This document shows positions 8,549 through 15,518 of a stretch of DNA of 15,733 nucleotides, piece after piece. Position 1 is the first letter of the stretch; each line of letters begins with the position of its first letter. The position numbers and the translations under genes were made by a program. The stretch covers positions 392-16,124 of the forward strand of contig DDYJ01000127.1 of assembly GCA_002347905.1 (NCBI GenBank). The letters run 5' to 3'. The notes under the pieces were generated by a model. That model searched no databases. It worked only from the letters and a program-made list of their open reading frames with translations, and had not been told where the DNA came from. This stretch comes from Comamonadaceae bacterium UBA2237 (GTDB taxonomy: Bacteria; Pseudomonadota; Gammaproteobacteria; Burkholderiales; Burkholderiaceae_C).

Positions 8549-9966
8549 GCAAACTTCCTATGTTTAGCTGGTTACACATAGCACGGTTGGGTTTGATTCA
8601 AGCTTGTATGGGTGCCGTGGTGGTGGTGACCACCTCTACTTTGAATCGCATCATGGTGGTGGAGTTAGCTCTACCCGCTTTGTTGCCTGGATTCTTAGTA
8701 GGCTTTCATTACCTCGTGCAAATGGTGCGCCCACGCATGGGGTTTGGCGCAGACCAAGGAAGAAGTTGCACACCTTGGATGATGGGTGGCATGACGGTGC
8801 TAGCCGTAGGTGGATTTTTAGCCAGCGTTGCCACTGTGTGGATGGGCACTGAACTCATGCAAGGCATTGCACTTTCAGTCCTGGCGTTTATGTTGATCGG
8901 CTTTGGCGTTAGTGCGTGCGGAACTTCCCTCTTGGTGTTGATGTCCAAGCGCGTTGAAGACGCCAGACGTGCCCCTGCTGCCACCGCAGTATGGATGATG
9001 ATGATTCTGGGTTTTGCCGTCACTGCCATTACGGTTGGCAAGCAGCTGGAACCTTATACACCAGAGCGTTTACTGCAAATTAGCGCGACGCTCAGCCTAT
9101 TGGTAGTGGTGGTCACTGGCTTGTGTTTGTGGGGGTTAGAGGGCCGTTCACATCACCTAGTTGCAGAAAATGCGTCAACTAGTAGTTCTGCAGACACGCC
9201 ACAAATGGAGCAAGCAGCGCAAGAACGCCATAGCCCAGCTGAAGTAAAAAAACAAAGTTTCAAAGAAGCTTTAAAAAATGTGTGGTCAGAGCCGCAAGCC
9301 AAAGCCTTCACCGTGTTTGTTTTCTTATCGATGTTGGCCTACAGCTCTCAAGATTTGGTGTTGGAGCCTTTTGCTGGTGCTTTGTTTGGCCTGACACCGG
9401 GTGAGACAACGCAGTTATCGGGGCTTCACCATTCCGCTGTTCTGTGTGGCATGTTGGCTGTTGCCTTGGCAGGTAGTGCACGAGTAGCAGGACGCCTGGG
9501 TTCCATTCAAGCGTGGATGGTGGGTGGCTGTTTGGTCTCTGGTGTGGCCATGCTTGGTTTATGTATAGCAGGTGCTATGGGTCCTCCTTGGCCACTCAAA
9601 CCCAACGTGTTTTTATTAGGCGTTGCCAACGGCAGTTTTTCAATAGCGGCTATCGCCACCATGATGCGCCTTGCTACACAAGGTGGGGAAGAGCGCGCAG
9701 GCACCCGCATGGGTTTATGGGGTGCAGCCCAAGCGATTGCATTTGGATTGGGCGGTTTATTAGGCACAGCCGCTAGCGACATTGCCCACTATTTTTTGAG
9801 TGCACAGGGAATGGCGTATTCCTGTGTTTTTGGTTTTGAGACAGTGATGTTTGTGATGTCAGCAGGTTGTGCGGTATGGGTAGGCCGATACGACCACAAG
9901 AGCGCACCTATGCGCCAGTCACCCAAAGTTGTAGGTCTGACTAAGGAATTGAGCCATGAATACTGA
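8545..9966 (+). CDS. PucC-family major facilitator protein (Bch2/ORF428-like)
   Basis: This 473-aa membrane protein belongs to the PucC/LhaA/Bch2 family of the major facilitator superfamily, found in bacteriochlorophyll clusters and thought to help deliver pigment or assemble light-harvesting complexes. About 12 hydrophobic spans are seen, split by a charged loop at about 200-255 (RSHHLVAENAS to NVWSEPQAKAF). The N-terminal segment ARLGLIQACMGAVVVVTTST and the cytoplasmic HYLVQMVRPRMGFGADQGRS at 55-74 are family hallmarks. The position between bchG and bchP is that of ORF427/428 (bch2) in other purple bacteria, so it is not puhA-linked LhaA. The start at 8545 was chosen over an in-frame ATG at 8512 because it overlaps the bchG stop (ATGA) and GGAGG lies ten bases upstream. 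The end overlaps bchP by 11 bases. Transport activity is unproven for the family. Confidence 0.87.
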   Translation: MSKLPMFSWLHIARLGLIQACMGAVVVVTTSTLNRIMVVELALPALLPGFLVGFHYLVQMVRPRMGFGADQGRSCTPWMMGGMTVLAVGGFLASVATVWMGTELMQGIALSVLAFMLIGFGVSACGTSLLVLMSKRVEDARRAPAATAVWMMMILGFAVTAITVGKQLEPYTPERLLQISATLSLLVVVVTGLCLWGLEGRSHHLVAENASTSSSADTPQMEQAAQERHSPAEVKKQSFKEALKNVWSEPQAKAFTVFVFLSMLAYSSQDLVLEPFAGALFGLTPGETTQLSGLHHSAVLCGMLAVALAGSARVAGRLGSIQAWMVGGCLVSGVAMLGLCIAGAMGPPWPLKPNVFLLGVANGSFSIAAIATMMRLATQGGEERAGTRMGLWGAAQAIAFGLGGLLGTAASDIAHYFLSAQGMAYSCVFGFETVMFVMSAGCAVWVGRYDHKSAPMRQSPKVVGLTKELSHEY

Positions 9967-11170
9967 AACATATGACGTGATCGTGATCGGTGGCGGGCCA
10001 TCTGGTGCGACCGCCGCAGACGATCTGGCTAGCAAAGGCTGGAATGTTTTGCTACTCGACCGTCAAGGGCGAACCAAGCCTTGTGGTGGTGCGATACCAC
10101 CGCGCTTGATCAAAGATTTTTTTATCCCCGACCATTTGCTAGTGGCCAAAGCCAGATGCGCACGGATGATTTCACCTAAAGACAACAAAGTGGATATTCC
10201 AATTGAAAACGGCTTTGTAGGTATGGTGAATCGCGACGCATTTGACGAGTGGTTGCGCGAAAGAGCGCACACGCATGGTGCCAAACGGATGCGAGGCTCT
10301 TTCGAAAAACTCACCCGTGACGATGATGGTGTGGCGCGCATTCACATCACCACGCAAGCGGCAACGCATGCAGGCCAGCCCACACCTCAAGCTGAAACCA
10401 CCAGTCTGCGTGCACGTTTTGTAGTGGGTGCCGATGGTGCGAAATCTGAAGTCGCGCGCCACCATATCGAAGGCGCAGAACGCACCAAATATGTTTTCGC
10501 GTACCACGAAATTGTGAAAGCGCCTGCTGCCCAAGCAGACTATGACCCTGACCGTTGCGACGTGTATTACCGAGGCACCTTGTCGCCAGATTTTTACGGT
10601 TGGGTATTCCCACACGGCGACACCATGAGCATTGGCACAGGTAGTGCTGACAAAGGTTTTTCATTGCGTAGTGCAGTAGGGCGTTTGCGTGAAACCGCTG
10701 GACTCCACACCGCAGAAACATTGCGCCGTGAGGGGGCACCTATCCCTATGAAGCCACTACCCAAATGGGATAACGGCAAAGACATTATTTTGGCGGGTGA
10801 TGCAGCAGGTGTTGTGGCACCAGCCTCGGGTGAAGGTATTTACTACGCTATGGCGTGTGGACGTATGGCGGCAGATTCAGTTCACGAAGCTTTGGAAACG
10901 GGCAACGCAGCTTGCTTGAAGAAAGCACGTAAGACATTCATGAAGCAACACGGCACAGTTTTTTGGGTGCTGGGCATCATGCAATACTTCTGGTATTCAA
11001 ATGATCGCCGGCGCGAGAAATTTGTCACTATCTGCGAAGACAAAGACGTGCAACAACTCACCTTTGAATCCTATATGAACAAAGTTTTGGTGCGTAAGAA
11101 GCCGATAGCGCATGTGCGTATCTTCTTCAAAGACTTAGCGCATCTTTTTGGATTGGCGCCACGCACATGA
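9956..11170 (+). CDS. bchP: Geranylgeranyl (bacterio)chlorophyll reductase
   Basis: BchP (404 aa) is a flavoprotein that reduces three double bonds of the geranylgeranyl tail of bacteriochlorophyll to give phytyl. Residues 7-36 form the FAD-binding Rossmann unit with GGGPSG at 12-17 and an acidic residue near its end (LLLDR). KPCGGAIPPR at 41-50 is the conserved GG-reductase motif. FVVGADGAKSEVAR at 155-168 and IILAGDAAGVVAPASGEG at 277-294 are the second and third FAD contacts. The length is usual for the family. AAGGA lies about eight bases before the ATG. The gene overlaps the PucC-like gene by 11 bases and tspO by 4 bases (ATGA), so it is in the middle of the bchG operon. Confidence 0.96.
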   Translation: MNTETYDVIVIGGGPSGATAADDLASKGWNVLLLDRQGRTKPCGGAIPPRLIKDFFIPDHLLVAKARCARMISPKDNKVDIPIENGFVGMVNRDAFDEWLRERAHTHGAKRMRGSFEKLTRDDDGVARIHITTQAATHAGQPTPQAETTSLRARFVVGADGAKSEVARHHIEGAERTKYVFAYHEIVKAPAAQADYDPDRCDVYYRGTLSPDFYGWVFPHGDTMSIGTGSADKGFSLRSAVGRLRETAGLHTAETLRREGAPIPMKPLPKWDNGKDIILAGDAAGVVAPASGEGIYYAMACGRMAADSVHEALETGNAACLKKARKTFMKQHGTVFWVLGIMQYFWYSNDRRREKFVTICEDKDVQQLTFESYMNKVLVRKKPIAHVRIFFKDLAHLFGLAPRT

Positions 11171-11652
11171 ATTGGTCGAATCGTTGGGTCGGTTTAGCCA
11201 TTGCATTTGCTTGCAGTTTTGGTGTGGCTGGTATTGGGGGGGCGTTGACCGATTTGGGTCCTTGGTACCAGGCGCTGAAGCAACCTGAGTGGAAGCCACC
11301 TGACGCTGCCTTTGGCACTATTTGGACCACTATTTTTAGTCTGTGTGCATTGAGCGGTTGGGGTGCTTGGCAATTAGCGCAATCGCATGCGCAAAAAATT
11401 CGTATTGCCGTTCTTTTTGCAATCAATGGTGCATTGAATATTTTTTGGAGCTGGCTCTATTTCCATCTACACCGTCCCGATTGGGCTTTGACAGAACTTT
11501 ACTTTTTATGGGCGTCTATTTTGCTGCTCATTCTTGGGTTGTGGCGTATTTCCAAAATGTCTAGCTTCATGCTATTGCCCTATTTGGCATGGGTAACTGC
11601 CGCAGGGTTTTTAAATTTAGCAACTATCGAGCTCAATGGCCCATTCGTTTAA
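11167..11652 (+). CDS. tspO: TspO/CrtK tryptophan-rich sensory protein
   Basis: TspO (161 aa) is a small five-span membrane protein related to the mitochondrial translocator protein. In Rhodobacter it affects tetrapyrrole export or breakdown and lowers photosynthesis gene expression in the presence of oxygen. Family marks here are GPWYQALKQPEWKPPDAAFG at 31-50, NIFWSWLYFHLHRPDWAL at 91-108 with many aromatic residues, and LPYLAWVTAAGFLN at 137-150, the ligand-binding helix motif. It overlaps bchP by ATGA and closes the operon; no strong ribosome site precedes it, so translation is probably coupled. In Rhodobacter the gene sits with carotenoid genes, whereas here it is fused into the Bchl tail-processing operon. 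The next gene, bchO, is convergent. Confidence 0.95.
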   Translation: MNWSNRWVGLAIAFACSFGVAGIGGALTDLGPWYQALKQPEWKPPDAAFGTIWTTIFSLCALSGWGAWQLAQSHAQKIRIAVLFAINGALNIFWSWLYFHLHRPDWALTELYFLWASILLLILGLWRISKMSSFMLLPYLAWVTAAGFLNLATIELNGPFV

Positions 11653-11669
11653 CCGGCAGTAATGGCGAC

Positions 11670-11687
11670 AATTTTTTATTAAAAATT
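11670..11687. terminator. Weak AT-only hairpin between the convergent tspO and bchO
   Basis: AATTTTT (11670-11676), loop TATT, and AAAAATT (11681-11687) form a perfect 7-bp inverted repeat in the 34-base gap between the two convergent stop codons. With runs of T on both strands it could act as a bidirectional terminator, but the stem has no G:C pairs and would be weak. A 5-bp CCATT/AATGG repeat (11641-11645 with 11661-11665) lies just before it. Confidence 0.25.
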
Positions 11688-12580
11688 TACGCTGTAGTAG
11701 TCGCTAACCAATCCAAAATTTGCTCTGCGCTAGCCTGCGGTTTCTCCTCATGTGCCAGATGGCCTAAGTCTGACAAGGGGTGCAATTGTGATTGCGTGAT
11801 TTTGTGATGCGATGTGACCGCATGGCCAAATGGAATGGTGAGGTCGTTGATTCCAGCTTGAATCAAAACACGTCCTCTCAATTGCGAAAGTTGTTCAGGC
11901 AGCTTGCCTAAATTCCAATGCGACATCATTTGCAAAACACCTTTGAGGTGAGCGGGCGACTGCATGAGTACACGGTAGAAAAATATATCTGCTTCGCTGA
12001 GGTGAGAGCCTGTGCTCGATAAGATTTTTTGAATCACCAAATCTTTAGTCATGTGCTTTGCAAATAACCAAGCGCTCAAGGGATTGAGTGCGATTAATTT
12101 GGCAGAGACTGGAAACATCCAGTTGGCAAGCCCTGGCAACGGGAGCCATGCTGGGTTCAATGCGACCAACGCAGGCGCAGGCATATTGGGTGTGTTGAGA
12201 AGCAGCTTGGCTGCCAAGCAGGCGCCTGCAGAATGGCCCATCACTGCAGTCGGCCAAATGCGTAATGTGTCCAGCAGTTCGCGCAAAGATTTAGCCATAC
12301 CCTCAAACTTAGCTCCAGAGGTACTGGGAATGCTACTGAACGCATGCCCCGGCGTGTCAACTGCAATCAAGCGGTAATGCTTGGATAAAAAAGGCGCCAT
12401 GCCACGCCATGTATGGGTAGAAGAACCCAATCCATGTAGCAAAAGGAGGGGCGGTCCTTCGCCAAATATTTGCACATGCCAGCGCACATCCGAGGTATGG
12501 ATAAATTGGCTGTGCTGGCTGTTGGGCCATTGGTTTTTTAATGTCTCCCAAGGCATGGGAGGATACAACGCGTTCAACAT
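11687..12580 (-). CDS. bchO: BchO, alpha/beta hydrolase associated with magnesium chelatase
   Basis: BchO (297 aa) is the alpha/beta-hydrolase-fold protein nearly always found beside bchI and bchD; its exact role is unproven, but it is regarded as a chelatase accessory protein. Visible features are the oxyanion-hole motif LLHGLGSSTHTW at 47-58, the nucleophile elbow GHSAG at 115-119 (Ser117), an acid at Asp246 (AGINDLTIP), and His274 (DLGHLAHEE), so a complete triad is present. Pro and Trp residues near the start (YPPMPWETLKNQWPN) are typical. The ATG at 12580 lies 14 bases after the bchD stop; Met9 (12556) is an alternative start, and neither has a strong ribosome site. It is last in the leftward bchI-bchD-bchO operon and convergent with tspO. 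Confidence 0.92.
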   Translation of the reverse strand: MLNALYPPMPWETLKNQWPNSQHSQFIHTSDVRWHVQIFGEGPPLLLLHGLGSSTHTWRGMAPFLSKHYRLIAVDTPGHAFSSIPSTSGAKFEGMAKSLRELLDTLRIWPTAVMGHSAGACLAAKLLLNTPNMPAPALVALNPAWLPLPGLANWMFPVSAKLIALNPLSAWLFAKHMTKDLVIQKILSSTGSHLSEADIFFYRVLMQSPAHLKGVLQMMSHWNLGKLPEQLSQLRGRVLIQAGINDLTIPFGHAVTSHHKITQSQLHPLSDLGHLAHEEKPQASAEQILDWLATTTA

Positions 12581-12594
12581 AGCTTGCTCAGGAT

Positions 12595-14343
12595 TTATCT
12601 TGCATGCGCAAACTGCATTGCGTCGGCCAGTCTTTGCGACGCTACATAGGGCATAGGCAAATAGCGCCCTTGCATCACATTGGCAAGTTCTTGTGCCTGG
12701 CCTGTGGGTTGTACGGCGGTATCAATCCATAAAGAAGTAAAGCCATAGGTGGCCCATTGCTTGGCCCATTGCAAAGCATCTGCCTGCGCTTGGGTGCGGC
12801 CGCCCACCCCGTCGATGGTGACATTGGCTTTGCCGTCGCTCAGCATGACTAGCAAGGGCGTGATGCCTTGTCTTTGCAAAGCTTGTGCTTGTTCAGTTGC
12901 GTGTTTGAGTGCCAAGGCTATTGGCGTTCCCCCACCACCAGGTAGACCAGCAAGCGCTTTTTTTGCCCTCACCAGAGATCGCGTTGCGGGTAATAAAGTT
13001 TGTGCTTGAGCACCGCGAAATGCAATGACACACACGCTGTCACGTCTTGCATACGACTGTTGCAACAAAATTTCCACCGCGCCTTTGGCTTCCGCTAAAC
13101 GCGCGAGTGCTGCAGAGCCCGACGCGTCCATCGCCACGATGATGCAAGAGGCGGCTTTGTGTGCAAAGCGTTGGATGTAAAAATCCTCGGTGCGTATCGC
13201 AATTTTTTGCCCTGCATGCTTGGTGCGCAGTTTTTGTTTGGGTGCTGCTGCGCGTAGCGTTGCCAAAAGGTGCAATCGAGCACCCGAAGTAGGGCGCCCC
13301 AACCTAGGTGACAAAGGTCTGCCGCGTTGGCGAGACATGTGCGCTTGTCCGCTATTACCGCTACTTGATTGCGGCTTGGTTTTAGATGCACCTAAAAGTA
13401 ATTGGTCTAACAGTTTGGGTGGCAGACTGGCCAAAGCAGCGGCCAGTATCGTGTCTACTAAAGACTCTGGCTCTGTTGTAGGTGGTGTAGGTGCGTCCTC
13501 TTGTTCTGCATCTTGTTCGGTATTCGAAGTATCGGGCTGTGGAGTTGGTTCTGGCGAAGGTGCAGATTCTGTGTCTTGGTTGTAAGGCATACTTGTGGCG
13601 CGTGGCGATAGCACCATTTGCGCAGCAATACGCAAATCTTCTTCTTCTAAAAACGCGCGATCGTGGATAGCCGCATGAACACAAGCAAGACGCAACGCCA
13701 ACAAAGGCGCGCGCATGCTGTCTATACCTAGCGCAAAAGCCACTTCGCACAATGCGCGCATCTCTTCTTCTTTAGGTTCTATTTTGAGGAGCAGGGCGCG
13801 CACCTCTGCTAATTCATGTGCAGAAAGATGCTCTATTTTTTCTTGGCTTTTTGCGATATCGACCGCATCAATATTGATCCATAAGGCCAAACGCTCTTTG
13901 AGTTTGCTAGCGACGCCTGGCTCGTCTTCTTGCGATTCATCCAAAGCTACCAACCCAAAGCGGCTGGCATGTGTCGCACCTATAGCTAGCGCATGCACTT
14001 GCCCTTGGTCATGGGCTTGTAACAGCATTGCCAGTGTTTGTGGCGAAAGTTTTTCAGACATAGGAACCACCACCAAACCTTGGTCGGCTTGTGCCAACAA
14101 ACCCATTTGCTCGACCACGCGACCTTGTGCAAGCGTTACCGATAAATCAATGCCACCCAGCATGCGTTCTTGGTCAATGTGGTGGGGCATACGCGTCACT
14201 GGTAGCCCTAATGCGTGGAGTTGCGCCAACCAAGTTTGTCTTGCAGGGCTATAACCCGCTTTCAACCAAACACCGCCAAGACTGTGAGGATCTACCTGCA
14301 GCAGCAACAAGGCTAATTGCGCAAGATCCCACGCATCACGCAT
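12595..14343 (-). CDS. bchD: Magnesium chelatase subunit D
   Basis: BchD (582 aa) is the middle-sized subunit of magnesium chelatase and forms the two-ring ATPase platform with BchI. Residues 1-245 are the degenerate AAA+ part, without a working Walker A motif. Residues 254-294 are a linker rich in Pro, Glu, Asp and Gln. Residues 335-352 (MSRQRGRPLSPRLGRP) include the RGRP-type motif. The C-terminal von Willebrand A domain from about 395 has the MIDAS residues DASGS at 406-410, Thr473 (GGGTP) and Asp503 (LSDGK). The open frame continues upstream into bchI. I chose the ATG at 14343 because it overlaps the bchI stop by one base (TGATG), has AGAGG nearby, and begins with MRDAWDLAQLAL, as in relatives. 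The longer frame would add 76 residues of unrelated sequence read from inside bchI. Confidence 0.95.
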   Translation of the reverse strand: MRDAWDLAQLALLLLQVDPHSLGGVWLKAGYSPARQTWLAQLHALGLPVTRMPHHIDQERMLGGIDLSVTLAQGRVVEQMGLLAQADQGLVVVPMSEKLSPQTLAMLLQAHDQGQVHALAIGATHASRFGLVALDESQEDEPGVASKLKERLALWINIDAVDIAKSQEKIEHLSAHELAEVRALLLKIEPKEEEMRALCEVAFALGIDSMRAPLLALRLACVHAAIHDRAFLEEEDLRIAAQMVLSPRATSMPYNQDTESAPSPEPTPQPDTSNTEQDAEQEDAPTPPTTEPESLVDTILAAALASLPPKLLDQLLLGASKTKPQSSSGNSGQAHMSRQRGRPLSPRLGRPTSGARLHLLATLRAAAPKQKLRTKHAGQKIAIRTEDFYIQRFAHKAASCIIVAMDASGSAALARLAEAKGAVEILLQQSYARRDSVCVIAFRGAQAQTLLPATRSLVRAKKALAGLPGGGGTPIALALKHATEQAQALQRQGITPLLVMLSDGKANVTIDGVGGRTQAQADALQWAKQWATYGFTSLWIDTAVQPTGQAQELANVMQGRYLPMPYVASQRLADAMQFAHAR

Positions 14344-15365
14344 CAGCCGAGTACCTCTTGCAGGCAGCGTTGTACACGTTCTCCTGAGCCGGTGTCGTCC
14401 AAGGGATTGCGACGCAAGCGGTGGCGCAGTGCCAATGGTGCGATCTTGCGCAGATGTGTCGCGCTCACTTTTTTCGCGCCACTTAAAGCAGCGAATGCAC
14501 GTGTCGCGCGCATCAGTGTGAGTTCTGCGCGCAACCCGTCGGTTCCCAACGCATGGCAGACCTTGGCGCATGTATGCAGCAAGTCATCTGGAATTTCTAA
14601 CGCAGGAAGCGATTTTTGGGCTTTTAATATGCGTTGGCGCAGTTTGGTATTGGCGTCGCTCCATTGCGCTTTGAAACCCTCTGGATCGCGGTCAAACGCA
14701 TCGCGGCGTTTAACGACTTGTACTCGTATATCGAGGTCTTGCGGGGTTCTCACCTCCACACTCAAACCAAATCGGTCTAACAACTGCGGACGCAATTCAC
14801 CCTCTTCTGGGTTGCCACTGCCAATCAATACAAACTTGGCGGGGTGACGTACGCTCAAACCCTCGCGTTCCACCACGTTTTCGCCAGAGGCAGCTACGTC
14901 GATGAGTAAATCCACCAAATGGTCTTCAAGTAAGTTGACTTCATCTATATATAAGAACCCTCTGTTGGCTTGCGCCAATAAACCCGGTGCAAATTTCTTA
15001 ATGCCTTGGGATAAAGCTTTTTCTAAATCCAATGCGCCGACTACACGGTCTTCCGTTGCACCCAATGGCAAATCAACCACGGGGACAGGACGCTTGGCAG
15101 TTTTGACTTTGCCGTTTTGCTTCAGCTCTGCGCAAACATCGCATGCACCGCTACTGTCTTTGGGCGAGCAGCCATAAGGGCAAGCTTGCACTACATCAAT
15201 TGGGGGGAGCAGATCGGCCAGTGCTCTGACTGCGGTGGACTTACCCGTTCCTCTGTCACCAAGAACCAAAACACCGCCCACTGTTGGATCTACCGCAACA
15301 ATTTGAAGGGCCATGCCCATCTCATCTTGCCCAACAATGGCTGCAAAAGGAAAGGTTTTTGCCAT
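14343..15365 (-). CDS. bchI: Magnesium chelatase subunit I (AAA+ ATPase)
   Basis: BchI (340 aa) is the AAA+ motor of magnesium chelatase. PFAAIVGQDEM near the N-terminus, Walker A GDRGTGKST at 36-44, Walker B LYIDEVNLL at 138-146, SGNPEEGELRPQLLDRFG around 183-200 (sensor 1 and an arginine finger region) and a C-terminal helical domain are all present. An insertion at 62-78 contains four cysteines, CPYGCSPKDSSGACDVC. I chose the ATG at 15365 because GGA lies six bases upstream; an ATG at 15371 would add two residues but has that GGA touching it. It is first in the bchI-bchD-bchO operon and is joined to bchD by a one-base stop/start overlap. The 153 bases upstream hold a perfect PpsR-type palindrome. 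Confidence 0.95.
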   Translation of the reverse strand: MAKTFPFAAIVGQDEMGMALQIVAVDPTVGGVLVLGDRGTGKSTAVRALADLLPPIDVVQACPYGCSPKDSSGACDVCAELKQNGKVKTAKRPVPVVDLPLGATEDRVVGALDLEKALSQGIKKFAPGLLAQANRGFLYIDEVNLLEDHLVDLLIDVAASGENVVEREGLSVRHPAKFVLIGSGNPEEGELRPQLLDRFGLSVEVRTPQDLDIRVQVVKRRDAFDRDPEGFKAQWSDANTKLRQRILKAQKSLPALEIPDDLLHTCAKVCHALGTDGLRAELTLMRATRAFAALSGAKKVSATHLRKIAPLALRHRLRRNPLDDTGSGERVQRCLQEVLG

Positions 15366-15415
15366 AAGCATTCCAAATTTCGAACTACCGCTATCGTCTT
15401 AGATAAGGCTTAAGT

Positions 15416-15433
15416 TGTCAAGTTAGATTGACA
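15416..15433. promoter_or_regulatory. Perfectly palindromic PpsR/CrtJ operator between bchI and the ABC gene
   Basis: TGTCAAGTTAGATTGACA is an exact TGT-N12-ACA match with perfect 6-base arms (TGTCAA/TTGACA) around GTTAGA. It lies 50 bases upstream of the bchI ATG and 85 bases upstream of the ABC gene ATG. Both arms read outward as TTGACA, a perfect -35 hexamer, one for each direction. On the minus strand the hexamer 17 bases on is GACGAT (15398-15393), a poor -10. Binding by the PpsR encoded at 6229-7611 is inferred. Confidence 0.7.
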
Positions 15434-15456
15434 CTTACAAGGGTAATCTCTAGCAT
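15428..15456 (+). promoter_or_regulatory. Candidate promoter for the ABC exporter gene
   Basis: TTGACA (15428-15433), then 17 bases, then TAGCAT (15451-15456, four of six of TATAAT). The predicted start would leave an untranslated leader of about 55 bases before the ATG at 15519. The -35 is the right arm of the PpsR-type palindrome, so this promoter should be blocked when the operator is filled. Confidence 0.5.
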
Positions 15457-15518
15457 GCAGATTAAGACTGAAATAGCGTTTCAAAGCCCTGTTCTGATTG
15501 TGTAGATAATCAAAAGGT

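Noticed and set aside
14344..14571. Longer bchD frame starting at 14571 (658 aa)
   Set aside because: The 76 extra residues are Arg/Thr-rich, unlike BchD, and lie wholly inside bchI on the same strand. The ATG at 14343 overlaps the bchI stop and begins a typical BchD N-terminus.
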